Shown: positions 1-12,000 of the stretch, in pieces | How the letters are laid out: each line of letters starts with the position of its first letter | Numbering within the stretch: position 1 is the stretch's first letter | Assembly (NCBI RefSeq): GCF_964204645.1 | Contig: NC_134025.1 | Span: forward strand, 26,258,001-26,322,000 | Length of the DNA: 64,000 bases | DNA from: Tubulanus polymorphus | Taxonomy: Eukaryota > Nemertea > Palaeonemertea > Tubulaniformes > Tubulanidae | Direction of reading: 5' to 3' | Program-made: the position numbers and the translations under genes | Notes under the pieces: generated by a model | What the model was told of the DNA's origin: nothing | The model's database searches: none | What the model saw: the letters and a program-made list of their open reading frames with translations, nothing else

Positions 1-4
1 TCAC

Positions 5-59
5 CTCTTCTTGTCGATAGACAAATGAGTAATCATAATTCCCAGGTCTACCAATTAAT
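5..59 (-). CDS. Anoctamin alternative exon A (distal copy)
   Basis: Acceptor ...aacag and donor gtga flank a 55-nt exon. It completes the AG-phase codon left by exon 1611-1722 and reads [18 protein letters not shown]. It is the third of three homologous exons in tandem. It occupies the anoctamin TM5-TM6 extracellular loop, directly after FFKGR. Its length is 1 modulo 3, like the other two, so any one of the three continues the frame while two together would break it. Confidence 0.85.
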
Positions 60-3000
60 CTGTTAAAAACACAAAGTTACTAATGTGCACAACACGGATT
101 CTGTTATAACAAACACTAAGTGCAAACATGTATAAGTCTACGATAATTTCTCAAAGTTGCGCAAATAGTTAAAGTAATGTAATGAAAGCTTTTGAGAAAA
201 TATGTGTAGGTTCCTGAACTAGGTAGAAAATACAATCTGAGGACAATGCTGAAATTAATACCGGTGTGAAAATGAACCATTATCATTAAAGGACAAGAGC
301 AGTTCTTCACTCCATGAGTACTATCAAAACCGCATTACATGGTCTCAATCGGATGCCGAATGGAGAAAATCATGCATCAGAAAATTGACAGAAATGAAAA
401 TTAGGGGCAAGAAAATCACTGCACTCATGCATTGACGTAAAGGATTCACAGAGAGATATTAATTGAAAATCTAAAAATATTGGTTAAATTCAAAGTCAAA
501 ATAGATTTGTCTTCAAAGCGTAGGAAAGTCTGTACGTTGGTAAAATTTCTGACAAACATTCACCGCTAAAACCCAATATTTCTATGAACCATGAACAAAC
601 CATGTCTAGCCATGCTTCGTGTGAAATATAGCTCAAATGCAATAGACTCAGCAAGAATAGAGCTGATAGCGATAAATTTCTTTCAATCAATTCTTCGTAC
701 AAATCATAAGATAGTTATGGTTATGGTTTGTCCATAAATGTTACAACTAATGATGAAAGTATTCTGATTTTCACATCGTGCAGTCATCGGATACCTCTTC
801 TTGTCTCCACTGCCCAAACAATTTCCTAGTGCCAGGTTGACCGGATAATCTGTGTAAAATTTGCGTAAAGAGAAGCTTTATACCACGGAAGAAAGACGGA
901 AAACATGTATTCATCATATCAGTAAGAGTAACTGTATGATTCAAAGTACGTATTATGGAAACCAGCATTGAATAATACAAGAGGAAAACCTCAAAGAATA
1001 GAATGAAAAACATGCATTCTCAATATGAAATAATAAGTTCGAAGAAAAAGCTGCAACCTACGCGTATGGGTTTAAATGTGTTGCAATTCAACAAATGTGT
1101 GGACAAAATGTGAAATGAGGTGTAACTGAATAATATTCTTTTTCTTAATTCTGTGTAACAATTTTACATGGCACGACATGTGTATGTATTATTAGTGCCT
1201 TTCTGTGATGTGTTTTGAACATTGTTTTTGCTGACATCAGTTGGGTTGGATATAAATTCAAGATGGTATCAACGGTTAAAGCATACACGAATAAGGATTT
1301 ATTTCGAGAAATTTTTTTTAATGCATCAGCAAAGAATGTATTTTCTATCGCATAAGCTATTGGATAAACTAGGATATCAGCAAAACTGAAAATCGATGGC
1401 TTAGTACGACATCATCACATAAATTTTACACCTAAATCATCTACCTCTTCTTGGCGGTAACCAAAGAAAGTCTTTTCCCCTGGGGCTCCTGTAAGTCTGC
1501 AGGGTTTTAGAATAATTAATGTTACACCTAATGATTATACAATCGAAAAAGGCAGTGTCACAACCACTAGAGATTCCCTCTCTGCTGCATAAACAGCTGA
1601 AAAAACTAACCTTCCTTTGAAAAACGCAATGTAGAAAATCGTGGAGTAGTAGTTGACAAATTGGAAACAGAACATCTTAAACGTCAACCTATCGTCATAT
1701 TCAGTTTCAGTTCGTGGATTTTCTAAAATGCAGATTAAATTGGTGAAGATAGTTGTAATTTATATCATAGTATTCGTCGATTTTCAATTCGAACTTTGAC
1801 ATAATCTCACCCCAATTGGTCAGAAACAGAGCAATTCTCTCATACAACTGTAAATACATGAACAAACAATTAGCACCCATGAAAGGTTAACCAAGCGGCG
1901 GGAAGGGGCGGAAATCGTATTCATACCTTGTTTAGAATCATGATGATGATAAGAGAGATAAGAGCAGCCGTGGCAGTCGTTAGAATCTTAGCGTATTCTC
2001 GTATGATACCGTCCGACGAAGCCGACATCAGAGTTACAATAATAATACGATAAACAATGATCGCGAATACTGCACAAAGACACAGGCAAACCTAGCAATA
2101 GGAGAATCATACGTAATGAATAGTCAAAAATCTTTCAAATCAGATTCGTATATTTGCGTGTATGTGTTTGTGCTTGGCTGCCATACTAACCATGAAGATG
2201 CAAACAACAAATGAACTGCAATCAATCGGGGCTCGTTTATAAAATGGTACGTAAGGCTCCTCTTCCTAATCAAATACATAAAATCATTACGATCTGGCTG
2301 AAATATTCACAATGAAATCATAATACAACAAGAACCCAATTTTCGAACCTGCGTGACCGGATTTCTTCTCTTGTCATTGACAGCAATTTCAAACTCTGGT
2401 CGAATTACTTCCTGAAAAGGGGAGTTACCGTAAGTTAATTGAATTCAGCCCCTTAAAACACCGAAAGAGTTACTCAATTTTCACTGCACTATTTTCCAGT
2501 ACCTCCTCTTCCTCAAACCCGGCCACATCCCAGTCATAACCAATTTCAGCTTCTTTTCTTTTCCACATTTCCAGGAACATCGTGGCTGAAGAAAGAATTA
2601 CATGTACGATGATAATAGAATAATAATCGTTTCATGTGAGATGTTTACGACTTGAAAACTTACCCCAGAGACACATAAATCCAGCAAAGAATACAGTAGC
2701 CGGATTATCAAATATGTAAGTTAACCGTGAAAACAGACAACTCTTTTTAAGTTTCCAGTACGCGCAGTACTTGTCACAGAGAGGACACATTATCAAACCA
2801 CCAGCTTTTGTTACGTTGCATATATCCTCACTGCAAATGATCAAAATCAATCGATCATTAACAGTAGAAATGTCTTTAACAACTAAATCCAAGACATCAG
2901 TTTATACCTGGGGATATTATCAAATATAGTAGCACATCCATAGATGAATACGGCCAAACCGATTATAGACGCGGGTATCAGCATGCTCGTGTAGAAACCT

Positions 3001-6000
3001 AACCAACAAAAGTATATACCAATCTTCTCTCCGAAATATTTCCTGCAATACGAGAAAATATACTCACAAGCTTATATCGTGTCTGCATGCATCGAGACCA
3101 ATGAATGATGCACTAAATGTAAACTTACCGGATAAGATCTAATGGCTGATACTTGTACCACATCCGCGGACGAGCCCAAGCTTCATACAAAAGCTACAAA
3201 ATCAAATAAATGGTGACAGTGAAAAATGCGGACCCAGTGCAGCTCTGTAAATCACGACTCAATTTAATAAAAGATAAGTCAAAATCAATTAGTTTGTTAT
3301 TGTTTAACTATTGAAATGCACTATTTGAGAATTGCTGACCAAAGATTTTCTAGTCAACTTACATGTCTCTCATTCATAGCGCCCTCGGTTAGAAGAGAAT
3401 GTTCACTTGTGTAGCTTCCCTGAAAGAACAAAATTGAATAATTATATTACGCAGCAGAAATCCAATAAATTTAGTTGATATCAGTTATATTTACCTCGTG
3501 CAGTGGATAACACGCTGAAAATGCTTCAATATTCAACAATCGCCTTATACCTATTATCAGAAATGAATATATTCCAATTAATACATACACAATTTATACC
3601 TCATTTAGGTTCTATAACTGAAGTAAAACTTCTCAACTCATTTCCGTAGACAATGCCAGCCGTTTATGAATAATACCTATTTTCTTTTTCGGTTCAGACA
3701 TGTCTTCTTCATCGGATGTTGCTGAAAATCCATAAGGACATCTGCACAGGATATTCCAAACGATACGACTTCTCTGGGCATTAGTGAAAAACGTGCTCTT
3801 GTCTTCGATATGGAACCTTTTAAAATAATGATACTCAGTTGAGAGTGAGTTAAATTCTAAATAATTCAATTGTGACTGTTAATCCCTAGTTAGAATTCAG
3901 CAATGGAACTGGGTCCAGATACGTTAAAATGACACTTACAGTTCTTGATTATTCCTGTTGAATGCCATAGTGAAGTAATCTGGGTCATCATGTAAGAATC
4001 TGTCGCCCAATTCAAATGGGTTCGGGATCTTTTCAAAACAGCTTTTCTGTTGCTGTGCATCTTTCTACAACAGAATACAATTCCGATCGTTAAGCTACAA
4101 GAATATAGCCTAGTAAGTTAGTCATATAGTTCTTTCCAGTGATGAATAAAAATACATCAGATATTAACAACTAAATGATTAAACATGAATAGCTCGAAGA
4201 TTCTACCACTATATGATAGCAAAACGTGTGTTGCGATGATTAGAAAATTTCCTCTATTCTCTCAAACAATTTCCAATCCATTTTACCATGCAACGCAGTG
4301 CAATTTCAATGATGTAGAATAGAAAAAAAAGATAAACAATTGACCGACTACAATTGTGAATAACCTTTCAATCAATCAATAGCCTTGTGAACAATGGATA
4401 AAATGAGCTAAGCACATTTGAATACATCTGAAAACACTGAAAATTAATAGGCGGAATATATGAATACGGTTCTGTGTATGAACAATATATGACACTTTTT
4501 TAAAAAGATCATTAAGTGAAGCAAGGTGTAAAACTACATGTATATATGGGTTATTTAGTGCCCGTCTCAATATCACCTACCTCTACCCACGACTGAAACA
4601 GTGCATTAAACTGTGGAACCAAATCTGATGTAATATCCTGAAATGTAATGCCCAGCGTGCTCACGTAATGAAAATAAATCTCCGAAAAAGAAATATAATT
4701 TCTCGTTAAATGTGCGCGCAGAAAGGAAAATAGAACCTCCAAATATTTTGGCGACAGAATCGTAAAAAATTGATTAATTGTTGTGAAATGAATCCGTAAC
4801 CTTGTGAAGAAACAAGAATTGTTAGTAAATGCTCATGAAAAGAATCTGAATAACTGTACCATAACTTTTTCGAGTTTGACTCTAATATGAGTAAGAAAGC
4901 TAAAGAACTTCGTTTTTTTAGATGGTTCATTTGGAGAAAGTTCCTGTAAAATCCAAGCATGGACGTTTGATGGCATAAGAAGTTTCAAATAAGCTGCAAA
5001 GGCTTGATATATTTAAAGCATTAAACTTGCCTCATAATGCAACAGTGAATCCTGTAATTGAAGGAAATTTGCTTTGCCAATCCGAGGAAAAGTAAAAATT
5101 CCATGATACAAGGAAATTTCATGAATAAATAAATGTTTCCATCAACGAAAAGAAATTGTTCACTAGGAAAGTTCTCATGATCTAAGAAGCAATAAATATT
5201 ATGAAGCGCACCTCTCTAAACTACTTAAAGCCAGGTGCTTATGAACCAATTAGGAAAAGAAAACTATGGTTCATGAGTGAGTGTGGGTATTCTAGTGGTA
5301 CAGATGGAAAAACCTTTCTTCCTTTTGATTAAGTTTCGTACCATGATGCGTAACATAATCAACCTGGCTTTATATTCACAACACCGAAATATTTCCAAAA
5401 GAAACACACATCATTGAAATTAAGAACACAGTGCCCATCCTTTGTGTTTTGTTAAAAAGAATCTTAAAACCAGCACTTCAAGAAATAAGGAATGATGTCA
5501 ATGAATTACCTCATTGCTTCCGTGGCCCTGTCAAAAAACATGTCATCAAATACTATGATGTATACTAGTGATATGTAATAATATGAAGCTTCTATTAGGG
5601 GCATAAGTGCAAAGTGCTGTAGGAGGTTGGGGTGACTATCCTATCATCAATATCTGCTGCTACACCCTGATAATATTGACTACCTCAATGGCACCGTATT
5701 GAGTAGTAGGTTTACTTATTTGACTGCAGGTTTTTGTGGCAGCACACTGAAAATTTGATACAAAATTTCCAAGCATCACAAAAGCAGTTTCGTTATCTAG
5801 TTAGTATCATTCTAAGCTTGCATGTTCATAATTTCATAGCTGAAATGATTTTTTTCTCTTATTCATCTAATGAGAATGTTCTATTTTGCCAGTTTGCACA
5901 ACACAGATACTGGTAATGCTTTTTCGGCATTAAACAACAAAGGGATTGTTTATCAACGGTAAATTAATATGCAGCAGAAATGATTTCTTTTTCCAATCCA

Positions 6001-9000
6001 ACTCTTTTGTTGAGTATTACAAAACAATACATGTACTACAATCAAGATATATTTTCAAACAACGATTCACAAATATTTTCAGGAGCTTCGTAAATCGATC
6101 TTAAGACATACCTCAGCCAATGGCATTTTCATTTTCATCAGTTCTGCATGTCTGGTCAATACTTCCCATGTCGCATGCAATTTGACGTAGCATATTTTAC
6201 CATTTTGCGATTTCTGAAAGATGAAGAGCCGGGAAAGTTTGTTAGTTTGTATTTTCGAGAGGCAAACAAATCTTATTGAAAAGAAGAAGTATTAATGAGC
6301 AGCGTTACTAGCACGTTCACAACTAAGATTTTTTTCAGTGAATTTTATGAGCATAGTGTTGCTATATTTACAAGTGATTCATCTAAATAGCTATTTCTGT
6401 GTGAGGATCATCCAGTATTTCAGTAAATCAAGGTTAAACATAAAATCTGAACACTGGTATGTTAGCGGATCCAAAACAGCCGAAATCAAGATTTATAAAT
6501 AGGTACAATCGAATCTCAAACAAATTAAAACTGAATAATTAAACTGGCAACTGATGATAATAATTGCCATTATTACTTGTACATCACCATGGTAACGAAA
6601 AGAAGAGATATGGGAACCACCCTCGCCGACAATGAACAGGTCGATTTTGTCAACATGTTTCCTGGTCTCATATGAAAAGTAATGTTATATGAATGTAATA
6701 AAACTATTATCAATAAGATTGGGTGTCACCGATCTGAGCTCCTCGAGTGTGCGTTAAATAGAGAAATATTCAAGTTTCGAGGAAACTGTTATACCTGATC
6801 CAAGTATTATGAAAGGTACATTGTACTGTTAATAGATTAAACCATGAAAATTGATTAGCTACTTTATTAAAACGATGTCGAATAGTGAATGTTAGTTACT
6901 ACACACAAATTAATCAGACGTGGCAGAGATAATTCATTAATCTATTTACCGTCCACGAACTGATGATAATCTGCTCAAGGAAGAACAAAAAACGTCATGC
7001 ATTTTTTAAATACTTTTATAGGAAAATTAGTAAGGCAATTTTGGCCACACTATAACGAGGCTTATCAGCTTAGAAACACATCTATTTCATTCTGCCATGC
7101 TGAAATGACTTCATTCATTTATTATGGATAGATGCAAAAATACATTAAGAGGATGTATTTTTGATAGAAGCTAATTCAACTGATGACACATATTTGCTGC
7201 TATAGGCAAACATTTCGAAAACTATTCAGGGTTTGGCAGTATGCCTTCCTGTGTAACGAGGGAGTGAGGGAGTGTTTAGAATCGACGTATACTCATCAAA
7301 GCACTTCTAAACCTAAAGCACAGTCGTTGAGATTTTTCATTTCGCTGATGCTGATAGGAACCTAGTCTGGTGGATATATTTTAGAAAGTGTTTATATCTG
7401 CAGGAATGAAGAGAACTGTAGCTATAGTAGTAGTAATTACATGCTTCTTCCGTTTATTTTCTTTCTGAAAATTGCATAAGAGAAATATACCGGTGGAACC
7501 CTAGCGAGGTCACTCCTTGTTTCTTTAAAGTTAACATTTTATTGTATATACTCAATTTTGAATAAGATTATGAGATATTCATTTGATTTATGGTTTTTGT
7601 TACGTTTTTTTTTACAAAGAAAGCGATTTTAGTTTAAATTTAACATTCTAAGCTATGGACTGGTTTTCATCAGCGTGTTAGAATCCAGTCGTATTGATCC
7701 CAATAGACTGTTTCGAATAGAATCCTGTGGTCTAAAACCAGTCCAAATTATACCAGAGCTTTGATGCCATGCACTGAGCTCGGCGATGATAGACGTAGGC
7801 CTACATACCTTTTTCTGGTGCCATTTAAAAAAATCAAATTCATTCAATGTTACATTCGAACAAATTGACGAATAAAAAGAAAAGGAAAAAAGATCAACAC
7901 AAAATTCAGATCAAATTATGCACCCACTTTTCAAAGAAATGCTATTCTATAAAACGATACATTTAGGTTAAATAAAATGTAAATTTTTTCATGGAACACA
8001 CAAGGAAGACATCAAGTCTACATGAAATCAGTTTTGTCCCTTATCATTTAGAGAATTCAATGGTAACTAAAAATCTAGCACTTTTACCTCCTTTTCTTCT
8101 ATTTCCAACTGCAGGCCTTCCTCTTCTAGATTTTTCATGAATATATCTCTTTTGTCCTTCTTCTTGGCATCTTTATCTTTAGTTCCATCGTCGATAAACG
8201 CCAAGATGTAATCGATCTTTCGAACTCCATCATCGAAGAAACACGTTTCCTTTTTGGAAATTTCCTTCTGCAATTGAATATGAATTTTATGAGCGATAGA
8301 GATAAAAATGAAATAGCTGCCACCACGAAGTAGGGTCAGAAATGAAAGATTCAGTATTTACAGCGATATCTTTGATTGTACATCGCATATGATAAAGCGA
8401 ATGCTTTTTTGGAGACAGTACAGGACAGGAGACATAGCCCTATAACAATATAAAGTATGTATGGTGTAGACACATGGAAACAAGTGCACAAGTATATCAA
8501 CTATAACACCAGCACAGAAACTGGACTAATTCATGCAAACAATAACCTATTACAGAAAGAATTTCATCATCGATCTACTAACAACTGGTGGAAGTTCAAT
8601 GTTGATTATTCTAAAAGCAATGTGTATATATTCTATCTATTTGAGAGATTCGACAACATGAAAGTGCTTCACCGAGGTGCGGAAAGAACGTGGTGTTACC
8701 TTAGGTGAATGTCCAGGTGACAGTGGACTCTTCTCATCAGCATGCTACGTATAGAGAGCGGTTTAAAGAAAGTGTCAGTAGCCAAAAGACATGATTTACT
8801 TCACAGCACGGGACCCAATAGTGATACGTTGTTGCTGTTGTAAATTGTAAAACCTCACAACTTTACACAAAATACTACCACATTTAAATGAAGACATTTA
8901 GTGGAAACATAAAAGTATCATCGCAGCAAAATTTAGCGGTACAAGTGATGTAACAGCGACATCATGTACGGCGAATATACATCATTCTTTTGTATACCGG

Positions 9001-12000
9001 TACCTCAGACCAGACATCATATCCAATACGACTCCCTAGAAATGTTTCTTTTTATCAATATGATCAAATCAATCTCCGATGGAGAATGAAAAAAATTACC
9101 TCAATCAATCTCTTATAGATATTCATTTCAAACATTTCCGGCCACATAGATCCACATCACAGGACAAGGGCCTCATATAACTGAACCACCTGATTGAAAT
9201 GCCGACCTGACCAGAAAATGCTTCAGGAATTTATCATATCATGGGGGCTACTGTCCACAAATAGCGCTAAATGTACATTATACCTAGTATTAATAAGTGA
9301 ATAACCATTGACTAAAAATACTGCATGTTCACGCGATTTGTAAGAGGGATGGAAGGTCTTTGACAAATTGAAGCGCAGCTAATGATCGATTCAGATGACT
9401 AAAGTAGTAGAGATTTATTACACAAGAATCCCTCGACATTCTTTTAGAGACATATACCAAACCATAAAGCATCTTCTACATACAGCAAAGATTTGCAGCA
9501 ATCTACTACGCGTTCAAGTATCATATAAGGCATGAAGCGAATAGCTCTGAACGCAATACAAATATTTTTGATTGATGTAGAACAAACCAAGGAATCGCTT
9601 CCCTGGAAAAACCTACCAGCAATGCATCATCACTTTTCAAAGGTTCTGATTCTGAGATTTCGGTCATAATTTTGGTTTGAACGAAGCAAATTATCACCGT
9701 TGAAATACCGTTACATGTTACAACAGTACGGGTGAATATATGATTGAAAATATACATACTAATAAAATATGAAACAATAAATGAATGTGTGATATCGATC
9801 TATGGGGAACATCTGTTGATGATTGTACTTCTGGTTTATTTGATGATTAGATCAGCCAAAGTAATGCAACAAGCTAATAACTATCATTAGTCGTGGCTTT
9901 CCTCCAGTTTAATATTACATATTACTGTCGGGTGATATTTTTGTGATGTTAATTTAGCTATTCATCTCAGTAAGTAATTACATATACTACATTAGTAGGA
10001 TGTGGACCTTTCGTTAAAATCTATAACGTACGTAAATGTTAGATATTAAGCAGATTGCGGCGTGGTTTTGTATTCACTTACTCGCTTGAGTTCAATTTCA
10101 AATGTATAAACTAACTGAAACATAAAACGTAGCAAGTTCTGAAAACTGCGCAGTCTGAACGCGATCGACCGAGGTATCGAATACTCAAACAAAAAAAGAA
10201 CTGAGGAACCAACACCATTAATCAAAAAAGTAAATGAAACACCTTCCCAAAAACCAGCCGAGGCATTCTGAGGAACAATAAGGTTTTACATACTATAACA
10301 CTTATGCAAGCAAGGGGTATTCTCTAAGGTTCCATGCCTTAAAAATCAAATAAATATTTTAGACACTTATTGTATAGAAGGATCACCCTAGAGTAATGAT
10401 TCATCATGTATACTGATTATTATTTGTCAATGAATAATACAACAGGTCTTATTCAAATGCATGCCATGTTAGGAACATTGACTACTACATAATTTCATGT
10501 AGTAATTAAATGTACTACCAGTACACTAATACTGTAGTATGTTAGAACTCAACTTAGCAGGACTCTCCAAGCGATTCTTAATGCTTAGTCACTCTTCTCA
10601 TAAACAACAAAGCCCTGGATTCCTATCTTTGTTTTGCTCAGAATAATATTAGAAAGATATTTGGTCTTATACAAATGTTACACCAGGGGCTAGTTACACG
10701 AAAACTAGCTATCCTTCATTGAACTAAAAAATGTTTAACTAGGGCCTAACTGAAAATTATCCCGAGTTTCATTGTTTATATAGGCCTACATGATGGGCCG
10801 AATCTTTTAATCAACGTAATTTTTTTTCAAAATACTCAAATTATCATTCATAATTATTTCCAAAGATAAATACATGCGAAGTACACGGCTAATACAAGAT
10901 ACAAATATCATATGTATGAATAATTGTAATTCCAAAAATGCGAAAATTCTAAAAAATTCTATAAAAAATACAAAGAAAGGGCAACAGACTTATATTGCTG
11001 ACTTGCAAAAGTATCTAACAAGCTTAAATAGGCTGGTTACCTTTTTTGTACCATTGACAGGAGACTGAAAAAGAGTATTGCTATGTTAATTGCCAAAGGG
11101 CAGGTCAACATTTATATTTTGTCCGTATTTGTTAAGAGCTACCTAGTTCATACCACTATAACAGCTTGTAAACATTTTCTGGATAATCCAAAGTGCATAC
11201 ATATCAAGCTGCACAAACACTAATAAATGAACAATTTTCATTTTCATTACCTGATTATCATCACCATCTTCAGCTTGCATATCCCCAGCATTATCTTCTT
11301 GATCGCCACCTGAATGGAATGTTTTATAACCCTTCAATTTGTTTCGATTCATTTTCGCATATATATTCTCTGACGGTGTAGAAAAATATGTTATCCGAAT
11401 TGTTCTTCAATCTATGTTAATACTGTTACGACTGATATTCATCTTAACCCAGTTTACTCTTCTGTACAATATTTGTTCAACTGTTTGTCGCAAGACGATT
11501 TTTCATAGCTGTTAAGTATGGCAATATATATATATACACTTCACGGCAGATTAGTTCAGGGCTTATAGGGCAAGCACTCAGCCATAATGAACTAAACAGG
11601 GCAAGTAGTGGTCAAAAATAACTATTTTATGAAATCCATACAATAATCATGAATTACTCAGCCATGAGACTGAACACTTGGGTGCATATGTACTAAGTTT
11701 TATATCTGATATTGTAAACATTTCAGACTAAATACAATATAAAAACTTAACCATATTTTTCTTTTATTGATCAATTCATTTTAATCTAAAATGAATGTAC
11801 TTGAATGGATCATTACCTGCAGCAGGGGTGTGAGCCTCCAATCCAATGGGGGCAGCACCATCATTGCCCAGGGGCTCAGGTTCGGTTTGACCCTCTAAAC
11901 CAATAGGTGCGGCTCCATTGCTAGGGGGCTCTGGCTGAGATTGACCTTCGAATCCGATAGGTGCGGTTCCACCGGGCTGCTGATTCTCCAAATTTGGATA

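Noticed and set aside
1741-1847. Read-through of the anoctamin exon past LTNW ([10 protein letters not shown]...)
   Set aside because: The continuation departs from the family, while splicing at 1810/1722 restores the ENPRTETEY segment in phase.
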